Shown here piece by piece: positions 1-7,174 of a DNA stretch of 12,842 bases. Each line of letters opens with the position of its first letter. The stretch's first letter is position 1. Position numbers and translations under genes: made by a program. Origin of the DNA: Chloroflexota bacterium (GTDB lineage: Bacteria > Chloroflexota > Dehalococcoidia > DSTF01 > RBG-16-68-14); NCBI GenBank assembly GCA_022561355.1, contig JADFRJ010000047.1, forward strand, positions 1 to 12,842, in the 5' to 3' direction. The notes below the pieces were generated by a model, which was given only the letters and a program-made list of their open reading frames with translations, did not search any database and was not told where the DNA came from.

Positions 1-149
1 CGGTTTGCTGCCACGTTCGCATTGGGGAACACCGATGACAGGCCAACCAAGGCTCCGATCGTCAGCGCCACGGTACACAGAGCTAACAAGGCTTGCTGTC
101 TAGTCAATCGGTCGCCTCTACATTGGCAGCTCGGGCAGAGGATGGACAT
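1..149 (-). CDS. N-terminus of a membrane or secreted protein (partial, runs off the left edge)
   Basis: An open frame on the minus strand reads off the left edge. From the ATG at 149 it gives 49 codons. Residues 1-14 begin MSILCPSC and hold Cys 5, 8 and 10 (a CxxCxC pattern). A hydrophobic stretch at about residues 20-37 (ALLALCTVALTIGALVGL) looks like a signal peptide or a transmembrane anchor. A GAGGA ribosome site lies about 7 bases before the ATG. A second possible start is TTG at 107 (AGAGG upstream), which would drop the cysteines and leave a classic signal peptide. The CxxCxC followed by a membrane segment could be a small zinc or metal site, but only three cysteines are visible. I do not recognise the family. 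Its direction matches the amidase upstream, so the two could share a transcript. Confidence 0.42.
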   Translation of the reverse strand, partial: MSILCPSCQCRGDRLTRQQALLALCTVALTIGALVGLSSVFPNANVAAN

Positions 150-232
150 TCTGCCGTCCTCGCAGGCTGGGATGGTAGCTCTCTCATTGTAGAGAAGTAA
201 AGCAGCTGTTACCTAGGGCGGTCCGGAGCCCG

Positions 233-1642
233 CTATCCTGTACGCGGGTCGATGGGCGTGATCACGCCCAGGCGCTCTTCAATCGCTTCCGCCGCATCCA
301 GGCAGAGGTCCTCGCGGTAGCGCGGCCCGATGATCTGGACGCCTTGAGGCAGTCCTCCGGCCTCTCCCACGGGCAGCGCGACCGAGGGCAGCCCCAGCAG
401 GTTGGCGAGCGTGGTGAGACGCAGCGCGTTTAGCACCGCATGCGCCTCGCTAACCCCGGCGAGGTCATAGCCCAGCACGAACGGCTGCGAGGCGCACACG
501 GGCCCGAGCACCAGGGGCCAGTCCTCCTGGAACTGGGCCCAGGCGCGGGCGATAGCGAAGCGCGTCCCGAATCCGGCGATGTACTCCCGCAGATCCAGCG
601 GAGGAACGGCCTCCACCCCCAGTTGCACAAACCGCAACGCGTCGGGCGAAGCGAGCTGCTCTAGGAGCGGCAGGTACGCCGCATTTACCTCGGTGATCAC
701 GAGTTGCTGGAACAGATCGCGGGCCTCCGCCACCTGTGGCGGCTCCACCTCTTCCACTGTGTATCCAGCGTCCGCAAGCGCCTCGGCTGCTCTGCGTACG
801 CCCGCTGCCACGTCCGGGTGCACCCCCTCTCCCGCCGGGTCAGCCGTGACCGCCACGCGCACCGGGACTGCCTGCCCATTACGCAGCGGCGCTGGTGTCC
901 ACCAGGGGTCTCGCGCGTCCGGCCCGCTCATCGATCCCAGTGCGAGGCGCAGGTCCCGCACGTGCCGCGCCATGGGACCGACCACAGCGAAGAGCTGGAA
1001 CGTGCTCGGCGGTTCGGGCGTTGGCGGCGCGGACGCTCTGGACACGCGGCCCAGCGTCGGCCGGAGCGCGACCGTCCCACAGCACTGCGAGGGCCAGCGC
1101 AACGAGCCGGCATAGTCGCCACCCATGCCCAGGGGCGTCATGCCCGCTGCGAGGGCAACCGCCTCACCGCCGCTGGAGCCGCCCGGCGTTCTCCCGGGGT
1201 CCCACGGATTCTTCGTCGCGCCGTGCAGCGCGTTGTCCGTGTGGACCCGCAGGCCAAAGTCTGGCATGTTCGTCCGGGCGATGGGGATAGCTCCTGCTGC
1301 CCTGAGCTGCGAGATGTGAGGCGCATCGACTTCGGGTACCGTGTTGGCCAGCGCCACGATTCCCTGCGTCGTCGCCGACCCGGCTACGTCGATGCTCTCC
1401 TTCACCGACATCGGGACGCCATGGAGCGGTCCAACGGCATCGCCGCGCTGGAGCGCCCTGTCCGCCTCGGCGGCCGCGGCCCGGGCTTCGTCCGCGAGCA
1501 CCACGGTCACCGCGTTCAGTGCCGGGTTCACCGCCTCAATGCGCGCCAGGTGTGCGTCGACTACATCGCTGCTCGTCAGCTCCTTCCCGGCGATCGCAGC
1601 GGCCAGATCCGCCGCCCCCATCCTCCACAGTTCGTCCATCAT
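233..1642 (-). CDS. Amidase signature (AS) family amidohydrolase
   Basis: A 469-residue amidase-signature enzyme, a usual length for this family, which hydrolyses C-N bonds of amides with a Ser-cisSer-Lys triad. Visible parts: SVKES gives the catalytic Lys81, the Gly-rich GGSSGG gives the cis-Ser156, and GGDYAGSLR gives the nucleophile Ser180. The motif after it, RWPSQCCG, replaces the more common R-x-P-A-x-x-C-G. The end (about 405-460) has the usual GLPSVALPVG and GLPQGVQIIG pieces. The substrate cannot be told from sequence; GatA (the Glu-tRNA amidotransferase subunit) is unlikely because gatB and gatC are absent. The start is the first of two ATGs (1642 and 1639), with an AGAGG ribosome site about 6 bases upstream. 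No signal peptide, so cytoplasmic. It points away from the trp operon and is not part of it. Confidence 0.9.
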   Translation of the reverse strand: MMDELWRMGAADLAAAIAGKELTSSDVVDAHLARIEAVNPALNAVTVVLADEARAAAAEADRALQRGDAVGPLHGVPMSVKESIDVAGSATTQGIVALANTVPEVDAPHISQLRAAGAIPIARTNMPDFGLRVHTDNALHGATKNPWDPGRTPGGSSGGEAVALAAGMTPLGMGGDYAGSLRWPSQCCGTVALRPTLGRVSRASAPPTPEPPSTFQLFAVVGPMARHVRDLRLALGSMSGPDARDPWWTPAPLRNGQAVPVRVAVTADPAGEGVHPDVAAGVRRAAEALADAGYTVEEVEPPQVAEARDLFQQLVITEVNAAYLPLLEQLASPDALRFVQLGVEAVPPLDLREYIAGFGTRFAIARAWAQFQEDWPLVLGPVCASQPFVLGYDLAGVSEAHAVLNALRLTTLANLLGLPSVALPVGEAGGLPQGVQIIGPRYREDLCLDAAEAIEERLGVITPIDPRTG

Positions 1643-1999
1643 TGCGTGCCTCTCCCCGCTGCTGTGCGTTTACGCGCCGTGATGCGCATCGTGCTTCTCC
1701 GGGCCGCCGCCCGATGCCGAGCGCAGCCAGCGTTGAAGTCTGCCCGCGCGCAGACGGCCCGATGATGCTCTTGCCGTGCCAGCCGTCGCTACGTGGCGAA
1801 CGTAGATGTGTAACCAGTCTGCGCGCTTGAGTTTAGCGTTCGTGCAATTCGACTGTAACCCCTCCGCACCCGCGACGTTTATGTAGGCAGGAGCGAGATA
1901 AGGAGAGGCGGGGCTCCCCGAATCTCATTCCACCAGAGGCGCCCGACGATTCGTCGTCAGGGCGTCTTTGTGTGTCCAGGAATAGCAGGAGCCGCCCGC
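1643..1999. other. Intergenic spacer between the amidase and the T-box promoter
   Basis: About 350 bases lie between the start of the leftward amidase and the promoter of the rightward trp transcript. I see no convincing gene. Open frames crossing it on either strand lack a ribosome site and look like read-through of GC-rich sequence. The only structure I can support is a hairpin near 1939-1969, listed separately. The amidase promoter should lie in the first part, but no clear -35/-10 pair stands out. Confidence 0.5.
1939..1969 (+). terminator. Hairpin followed by a short T run, terminator-like
   Basis: GCGCCC (1939-1944) pairs with GGGCGT (1960-1965), with one G-T pair. An inner ACGA/TCGT stem closes a TTCG tetraloop (1950-1953). 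The hairpin is followed by CTTTGTG. This resembles an intrinsic terminator reading rightward, but no rightward gene precedes it in the window, and the T run is only three long. It may insulate the T-box promoter from upstream transcription or end a small RNA. Both are inferences. Confidence 0.35.
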
Positions 2000-2029
2000 T
2001 TGACAGCTTCTTCAGACCCCTGCTATCCT
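2000..2029 (+). promoter_or_regulatory. Sigma-70-type promoter of the T-box/trp transcript
   Basis: TTGACA at 2000-2005 and TATCCT at 2024-2029 are separated by 18 bases. TGC directly before the -10 (2021-2023) makes an extended -10. Transcription would start near 2036, a few bases before the base of the T-box Stem I. The perfect -35, near-consensus -10 and position immediately before a recognisable leader RNA make this the likely operon promoter. Confidence 0.75.
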
Positions 2030-2035
2030 CATCGA

Positions 2036-2393
2036 ACAACCGAATAGCAGGCTGCGATCAGGAGTAGTAGGTCGAAAAGTGGGGGTGTCTCTGCCTCCTA
2101 CCTGCCATGCAGGCAGAAGCCAGAGCCAGTAGCGAGCCGGGTTAGGTGAAAGCCGGCGCCAACACGACGACCGAATGGACCTGTGAGCCGCGAAGCAGAA
2201 TCGTCATCCTCAGATGACGCGTAGGCCTCGCCGGAGAGGGCACCGTTAGCAGAGCCCAGGGTATCGCCGCGACGCGCTTGCCGGCGCACACGAGATCGAG
2301 GCCGTACCTGAGAATAGATTGGCCTGGCACTGCCGGGCTGGAACTAGGGTGGCACCGCGAGAACCTCTCGCCCCTATGGGTCGAGGGGTTTTG
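2036..2393 (+). promoter_or_regulatory. T-box riboswitch responding to tRNA-Trp
   Basis: A class I (transcription-terminating) T-box leader. The 14-base T-box AGGGTGGCACCGCG is at 2346-2359. Stem I: CAGG (2059-2062) pairs with CCTG (2180-2183), and GGTCG (2070-2074) pairs with CGACC (2168-2172). They enclose a 7/7 specifier loop, AGTAGTA opposite GAATGGA, so the specifier codon is TGG (2176-2178) followed by A: tryptophan. The distal hairpin GCCGG/CCGGC (2136-2157) has a T-loop-like GGTGAAAG. Next come a CGTCATC/GATGACG hairpin (2202-2219), a long stem GGCCTCG/CGAGGCC (2224-2303) and Stem III (2322-2338). The bulge TGGC (2350-2353) would pair with a tRNA ending GCCA, matching the G73 of bacterial tRNA-Trp. 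Antiterminator: TAGGG pairs with CCCTA, and GCGAGA with TCTCGC. Uncharged tRNA-Trp should stabilise it and allow read-through into the operon. Confidence 0.93.
2364..2393 (+). terminator. Intrinsic terminator arm of the T-box switch
   Basis: CCTCTCGCCCC (2364-2374) pairs with GGGTCGAGGGG (2378-2388) in 10 of 11 positions (one U-G wobble, one C-U mismatch), followed by TTTTG. Its 5' half overlaps the sequence that would otherwise form the antiterminator (GCGAGA with TCTCGC, and TAGGG with CCCTA), so the two folds are exclusive. This is the expected off state when tRNA-Trp is charged. Confidence 0.88.
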
Positions 2394-2420
2394 TTATTGG
2401 ATAGCTTTAAAGGAACCGAA

Positions 2421-3242
2421 ATGCTAGCAGAGGATCGGTACTATGAATTCGTGCGTGAAGAGCGATTCTTCTGCACGATTCTCGCGCATCTCCTAATGCA
2501 AGATGGCTCTAATATGAAGTCGTTCCTCGATTTCGTGGGCGAGAAGATCGATGGCCGTTCCACGGTTCAAGCTGTCGATGCGCGTGACGCTGAGATCTAC
2601 CTGGAGTTCTCGTTCCTGCGTGACCGGTGGGATGCCCTTGGGAAAAACAACGAAGCCAAACGAGCGCTGATCATGGCATTGTTGGCCAGAGTCCCCGAAC
2701 TTAAGAGCCACGGCATTCCGGAGTTCCCTGAAAGTCTCCCGGACTTCAATGCGTTCTTCATCGGGCCTAAAGGCCTTAGGATCACTCACGATATTGCTTC
2801 GCCTGGCCTGTGGAGCGTTGCGACTCTCGCGGAACAATTCGGAGAGCAGCCGGAGCTGTTCCGGGGCTACTGTAAGTTCAAGTGGTCCTTCAATATCAAA
2901 CCGGACATCGTGATAATCGTCCGTGGCTCCAGGCCGCTCAGCATCGAGGCAAAGCTTGAGAGCGGTGAGGGACAGTACCCGTCCAGCACGGGAGAACGGG
3001 CCATATTTGACCGACTGTTTGGAAGTAAACAGGGCCACGTAGGTCAGATTGAACTGCAGCAGTTCATGTTCAGTGTGCTGCTTGACGAGCCGTGTGACTC
3101 TCTGTTCCTCACTCGGAACCCAGGGACAGGGGCTCATGTTGCATGGCAGGAAGTGTTCCAGAAGTTGGACGTGGCTACTTCTATTGGATTCGTTCGCAAG
3201 CTCATTGAGGGGAATAGTCACCTAAGGCCGGCCCGCGCATGA
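2421..3242 (+). CDS. PD-(D/E)XK nuclease-like protein, first gene after the T-box
   Basis: A 273-residue protein with no family I can name. Residues 158-185 carry a PD-(D/E)XK-type core: PD at 161-162 in a hydrophobic strand (IKPDIVIIV), then E-A-K at 176-178 in a second strand, followed by acidic Glu183. A Gln-rich helix follows (QIELQQF, 210-216, resembling the QxxxY-type helix of many such enzymes). These residues suggest a metal-dependent restriction-like nuclease fold, but nuclease activity is not shown. I start it at ATG 2421, with AAGGA 6 bases upstream and just after the T-box terminator. A longer in-frame version starting at TTG 2319 would lie inside the leader RNA. GC is lower than its neighbours (one line 45%, against 75% in trpB), a sign of separate origin. 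It ends about 43 bases before trpB and should be co-transcribed with it. Confidence 0.72.
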   Translation: MLAEDRYYEFVREERFFCTILAHLLMQDGSNMKSFLDFVGEKIDGRSTVQAVDARDAEIYLEFSFLRDRWDALGKNNEAKRALIMALLARVPELKSHGIPEFPESLPDFNAFFIGPKGLRITHDIASPGLWSVATLAEQFGEQPELFRGYCKFKWSFNIKPDIVIIVRGSRPLSIEAKLESGEGQYPSSTGERAIFDRLFGSKQGHVGQIELQQFMFSVLLDEPCDSLFLTRNPGTGAHVAWQEVFQKLDVATSIGFVRKLIEGNSHLRPARA

Positions 3243-3285
3243 CAGAATCGCAGAGAAGAGGAACAAAGAACGTCAGGAGGAGATC

Positions 3286-4641
3286 ATGACAACTACGAAG
3301 TTCGTTCTCTCGGAAGACGAGATACCGGAGGCCTGGTACAACATCGCGGCGGACCTGCCGCAGCCCCCGCCGCCTTCGCTGAACCCCGGCACCAAGCAGC
3401 CGATCGGCCCGGACGACCTGTCGCCGCTCTTCCCCATGGCCCTCATCGGCCAGGAGGTGAGCACGGATCAGTACATTCCGATCCCGGAGGAGGTGCGGGA
3501 GGCGTATAAGCTCTACCGTCCTTCGCCGCTCTATCGGGCGCACCGTTTGGAGAAGGCGCTCGATACGCCGGCGCACATCTACTACAAGAACGAGAGCGTC
3601 AGCCCAGCGGGATCGCACAAGCCGAACACGGCGATCCCTCAGGCTTACTACAACAAGCAGGAGGGCATAACAAAGCTCTCGACGGAGACCGGGGCAGGGC
3701 AGTGGGGCAGCGCCCTCGCGATGGCGTGCAACTTCTTCGATATGGAGCTGAAGGTCTACATGGTCAGAGTCAGCTACGAGCAGAAGCCGTATCGCCGCTC
3801 TATGATCCAGATTTGGGGAGCAGACGTCGTGCCGAGCCCCAGCCCCGATACCGAGGCGGGCCGCAAGATCCTGGCCGAGGACCCCGACTCGCCGGGCTCG
3901 CTGGGCATCGCCATCAGCGAGGCCGTGGAGCACGCGGCCACGCGGGACGACACGAAATATTCCTTGGGCAGCGTGCTGAATCATGTGCTGCTGCACCAGA
4001 CGATCATCGGGCAGGAGGCATTGAAACAGATGGAGCAGGCCGGTGAGGAGCCGGATGTCGTTGTCGGCTGTGTCGGCGGCGGCTCCAATTTCTCTGGGAT
4101 CGCGTTCCCTTTCCTGCGCCGCCGGTTGGCCGAAGGCGCGAAGACGCGGTTTGTCGCTGTGGAACCGGAGGCCTGCCCGTCGCTCACGCGTGGGGAGTAT
4201 CGATACGACTTTGGCGATACCGCGGAGATGACGCCGCTGATGAAAATGAACACGCTGGGCCACACGTTCATGCCACCGGGCATCCACGCGGGCGGGCTCC
4301 GTTACCACGCGATGGCGCCGCTCCTCTGCCACGTCCACGAACTGGGGCTGATTGAGGCGAAGGCGTACCACCAGGTCGCCTGCTTCGACGCAGCGGTCCA
4401 GTTCGCCCGCACCGAGGGCATCATCCCGGCGCCGGAGACCTCTCACGCGATCCGTGGCGCCATCGATGAGGCACTGGCGGCGAAGGAGGCTGGCGAGAGC
4501 CGCGTCATCCTGTTCAACCTCTCCGGCCACGGCCACTTCGACATGGGCTCATATGACCGCTACTTCGCGGGGGAGCTGAAGGACTACGCTTACCCGGAAG
4601 AGGCTGTCAAAGAGGCGATGAAGGCGGTACCGGACGTCTAG
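3286..4641 (+). CDS. trpB: Tryptophan synthase beta chain, TrpB2 type
   Basis: A 451-residue PLP enzyme of the TrpB2 (TrpB-like) class, longer than ordinary TrpB (about 400). It joins indole and serine to make tryptophan. SHKPNTA holds the PLP-binding Lys112, TETGAGQWG holds the catalytic Glu134, and GCVGGGSNF (261-269) is the phosphate-binding Gly-rich loop. The N-terminal extension (1-80, containing LPQPPPPSLNPGT) is typical of TrpB2, which generally acts without the tight TrpA partnership of TrpB1; no trpA is in this window. AGGAGG lies 5 bases before the ATG, a strong ribosome site. The gene follows the nuclease-like gene and precedes trpS by 27 bases, under the same T-box. TrpB2 enzymes can also act as serine deaminases, so the exact physiological role is inferred. 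Confidence 0.93.
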   Translation: MTTTKFVLSEDEIPEAWYNIAADLPQPPPPSLNPGTKQPIGPDDLSPLFPMALIGQEVSTDQYIPIPEEVREAYKLYRPSPLYRAHRLEKALDTPAHIYYKNESVSPAGSHKPNTAIPQAYYNKQEGITKLSTETGAGQWGSALAMACNFFDMELKVYMVRVSYEQKPYRRSMIQIWGADVVPSPSPDTEAGRKILAEDPDSPGSLGIAISEAVEHAATRDDTKYSLGSVLNHVLLHQTIIGQEALKQMEQAGEEPDVVVGCVGGGSNFSGIAFPFLRRRLAEGAKTRFVAVEPEACPSLTRGEYRYDFGDTAEMTPLMKMNTLGHTFMPPGIHAGGLRYHAMAPLLCHVHELGLIEAKAYHQVACFDAAVQFARTEGIIPAPETSHAIRGAIDEALAAKEAGESRVILFNLSGHGHFDMGSYDRYFAGELKDYAYPEEAVKEAMKAVPDV

Positions 4642-4668
4642 GCGAGACGCTTAGTTAGGAGTGGAGAG

Positions 4669-5679
4669 ATGGCAGACGAGCGAAAGCGCATACTGACCGG
4701 GATCCGTCCGACGGGTGCATTGCACCTGGGCCACTATGCCGGCGCGTTGGAGAACTGGATCAAGCTCCAGGAGGAGTACGAATGCTTCTTCCTGATCGCC
4801 GACTATCAGGTCTCCGACTACGCGGACGACATCGACACGGTCCGCGCAGCCGTGTACGAGATCGCGCTCGACTGGCTCGCCGTCGGCCTCGACCCGGAGC
4901 GCAGCCACTTCGTGATCGAGAGTCTGATCCCCGAACATGCGGAGCTGACGCTCTGGCTGAGCTGGTACATCGGCCTGGGCCGGCTCCAGCGCAACCCGAC
5001 ACTCAAGGCCGAGATGGCCGAGCTGGAGAAGAACAGGAGCGAGTCGGTCCCTGTCGCGTTCTTCACCTACCCGATCATGCAGGTCGCGAACATCCTCATG
5101 CCCAAGGCGCACCTCGTGCCGGTGGGCGAAGACCAACTGCCGCACATCGAAATGACGCGGGAGGTGGCGAGGAAGTTCAACCGCCTCTTCGGCGAGGTGT
5201 TTCCGGAACCGGAGGCGCTCGTCGGCCGGGTGCCGCGCCTCGTTGGGCTGGACGGCAACGCCAAGATGAGCAAGTCGCTCAACAACGCCATCTACCTGAA
5301 GGACGACGCCGACACCGTTACCAAAAAGGTGATGAGCATGTACACGGACCCGACGCGGCTGCGGGCGACGGACCCGGGCCACGTAGAAGGGAACCCCGTC
5401 TTCATGTACCACGATGCCTTCAATCCGGACACTGCCGAAGTGGACGACCTGAAGGAGCGCTACGTGAAGGGCGCCGTCGGCGACGTAGAAGTCAAACAGA
5501 AGCTGGCCGCCGCGCTAAACACGATGCTCGACCCGATACGCGAGCGCCGCGCCGAGTACGCCTCGCGGCCCGATGCGGTGCGCGAGGCGCTCGCGAAAGG
5601 TACCGAGCACACGCGCAAGGTGGCCGCCGAAACGATGACCGAGGTGCGCTCCGCGCTGAAGCTGAACTACTTGGAGTGA
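4669..5679 (+). CDS. trpS: Tryptophan--tRNA ligase
   Basis: A 336-residue class I aminoacyl-tRNA synthetase that charges tRNA-Trp, of normal bacterial length. The HIGH motif is HLGH (19-22), with the preceding TGIRPTGALHLGH typical of TrpRS. The KMSKS motif is at 199-203 (GNAKMSKS), and GEDQ (153-156) lies in the active site. The sequence LIADYQVSD (42-50) replaces the more usual ADYHALT-like segment. AGGAGTGGAG precedes the ATG. It follows trpB by 27 bases and ends 3 bases before trpE. The enzyme consumes the uncharged tRNA-Trp sensed by the T-box, so its placement makes a feedback loop. Whether it is the only TrpRS of the organism cannot be seen here. Confidence 0.95.
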   Translation: MADERKRILTGIRPTGALHLGHYAGALENWIKLQEEYECFFLIADYQVSDYADDIDTVRAAVYEIALDWLAVGLDPERSHFVIESLIPEHAELTLWLSWYIGLGRLQRNPTLKAEMAELEKNRSESVPVAFFTYPIMQVANILMPKAHLVPVGEDQLPHIEMTREVARKFNRLFGEVFPEPEALVGRVPRLVGLDGNAKMSKSLNNAIYLKDDADTVTKKVMSMYTDPTRLRATDPGHVEGNPVFMYHDAFNPDTAEVDDLKERYVKGAVGDVEVKQKLAAALNTMLDPIRERRAEYASRPDAVREALAKGTEHTRKVAAETMTEVRSALKLNYLE

Positions 5680-5682
5680 ACG

Positions 5683-7173
5683 ATGACAACATACAAACCA
5701 ACGCTCGAGGAGGTCCGCGGTCTGGCGTCGCGGGGCAACGTCGTGCCGATCTATCGAGAGGTGCCCGCTGACCTGGAGACGCCTGTTTCCGCGTTCCTCA
5801 AGATCGCCCGCGGCAAGCACTCATTCTTGCTGGAGAGCGTGGAGGGCGGCGAGCGCCTTGCCCGCTACAGCTTCCTGGGCACGGAACCGTACAAAGTGTT
5901 GCGGACGGAGTTGACGGCAAACGGGACGGAGTCCGCCGTTGACCCGCTGGCGCAGGTCGAACAGGAGCTGTCGGAGTATCACGTGGCGCCGGTCGAAGGC
6001 CTGCCCCGCTTCCACGGTGGCGCCGTAGGGTTCTTGTCGTACGAAGTCGCACGGTACTATGAGAAGCTGCCGTCGCCAGATCCGGACCCACAGGGGTTTC
6101 CGGAGTCGGTCTTTCTTCTCTGCGACACGCTGCTCGTGTTCGACCATCTGCAGCACAAGATCCAGGTCGTCGCGCACGTCCGGCTCGACGGCGACATCGA
6201 CGCCGCCTACGGGCGAGCGGCGGAGAAGATCGAAGAGTTGGTAGGCCGGCTTGCGCAGCCGCTCGCGGTCCTGCCATACCGCTCAGAGATGACGCCGGCG
6301 TCACCTTTGGCAGAGTTTGAATCGAATACGAAGAAGGACGACTTCCTCGCCAGCGTTGAGAAGGCGCGAGAATACATTATCGCCGGTGACATCTACCAGG
6401 TGCAGGTCTCGCAGCGCTTCTCACGCCGCACAGCGGTGCATCCCTTCGATGTGTATCGCGCGCTGCGGACCGTGAACCCATCGCCGTACATGTACTACCT
6501 CGCGCTCGACGATGCCTACGTCGTCGGGGCGTCGCCAGAGATGCTGATCCGCATCGAGGATGGAACGATCGAGACCCATCCGATCGCCGGCACGCGTCGC
6601 CGGGGCCGCGACGCCGAGGATGAGGAGCGGATGGCGGAGGAGCTATCGACGGACGAAAAAGAGCGGGCCGAACACCTGATGCTGCTGGACCTTGCGCGCA
6701 ACGATCTTGGCCGGGTCTGCGAGCCGGGCACGGTCCACGTGACGCAGATGATGGAAGTTGAGAAGTACTCCCACGTCATGCACCTGATCTCGCACGTCGT
6801 CGGGAAGCTGCGGCCGGGCGTCACCTGCTTCGATGCGCTACGCGCCTACTTCCCGCACGGCACCGTCACGGGCGCGCCGAAGATCCGCGCGATGGAGATC
6901 ATCGCCGAGCTTGAGCCTGACAAGCGAGGGCTGTACGGCGGCTGCGTCGGCTATATCGATTTTTCCGGCAATCTGGATACAGCGTTGACGATCCGCACGA
7001 TCATGATGAAGGACGGGATCGCTTACGTGCAGGCGGCCGGCGGCATCGTTTACGACAGCGTGCCCGAGCTTGAGTACATGGAATCGCAGAACAAGGCTCG
7101 CGCGATGCTCCGCGCCATCGAGCAGGCGGAGGCGAATGCCGCGGCGACACCTTCGGGGAGCCTGGGTTACTGA
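5683..7173 (+). CDS. trpE: Anthranilate synthase component I
   Basis: A 496-residue chorismate-using enzyme that, with TrpG, converts chorismate and glutamine to anthranilate, the first committed step of Trp synthesis. The N-terminal domain has LLES (49-52), the element that binds Trp for feedback inhibition in TrpE. The chorismate-binding domain has NPSPYMYY (265-272, also part of the Trp site), HPIAGTRRRG (299-308), ARNDLGR (338-344), GTVTGAPK (393-400) and GGIVYDS (453-459). These favour TrpE over aminodeoxychorismate synthase PabB. It starts 3 bases after the trpS stop, with GGAGTGA just upstream, and ends 1 base before the next ATG. It is not fused to its glutaminase partner, which lies two genes on. 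Confidence 0.96.
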   Translation: MTTYKPTLEEVRGLASRGNVVPIYREVPADLETPVSAFLKIARGKHSFLLESVEGGERLARYSFLGTEPYKVLRTELTANGTESAVDPLAQVEQELSEYHVAPVEGLPRFHGGAVGFLSYEVARYYEKLPSPDPDPQGFPESVFLLCDTLLVFDHLQHKIQVVAHVRLDGDIDAAYGRAAEKIEELVGRLAQPLAVLPYRSEMTPASPLAEFESNTKKDDFLASVEKAREYIIAGDIYQVQVSQRFSRRTAVHPFDVYRALRTVNPSPYMYYLALDDAYVVGASPEMLIRIEDGTIETHPIAGTRRRGRDAEDEERMAEELSTDEKERAEHLMLLDLARNDLGRVCEPGTVHVTQMMEVEKYSHVMHLISHVVGKLRPGVTCFDALRAYFPHGTVTGAPKIRAMEIIAELEPDKRGLYGGCVGYIDFSGNLDTALTIRTIMMKDGIAYVQAAGGIVYDSVPELEYMESQNKARAMLRAIEQAEANAAATPSGSLGY

Positions 7174-7174
7174 C

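Noticed and set aside
704..1765. A 353-codon plus-strand frame opposite the amidase
   Set aside because: It is rich in Arg, His and Pro and reads antisense to clear amidase motifs (GGSSGG, SVKES), so it is a GC-driven shadow.
2319..2420. N-terminal extension of the nuclease-like gene from TTG 2319
   Set aside because: It would be translated from inside T-box Stem III and the terminator. The ATG at 2421 has a ribosome site and lies after the switch.
2493..3221. A 242-codon minus-strand frame opposite the nuclease-like gene
   Set aside because: It has no good ribosome site or recognisable motif. The plus strand has a well-placed AAGGA, operon position and a PD...EAK core.
3202..4536. A 444-codon open frame on the minus strand opposite trpB
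   Set aside because: It is a shadow of GC-rich trpB codons: Arg-rich, low-complexity, with no motif. The opposite strand is unambiguous TrpB2.
7070..7174. Earlier in-frame start of the Nudix-like/methyltransferase gene at 7070
   Set aside because: It lies inside trpE, adds Arg-rich residues unlike a Nudix N-terminus, and the ATG at 7175 fits tight operon spacing.
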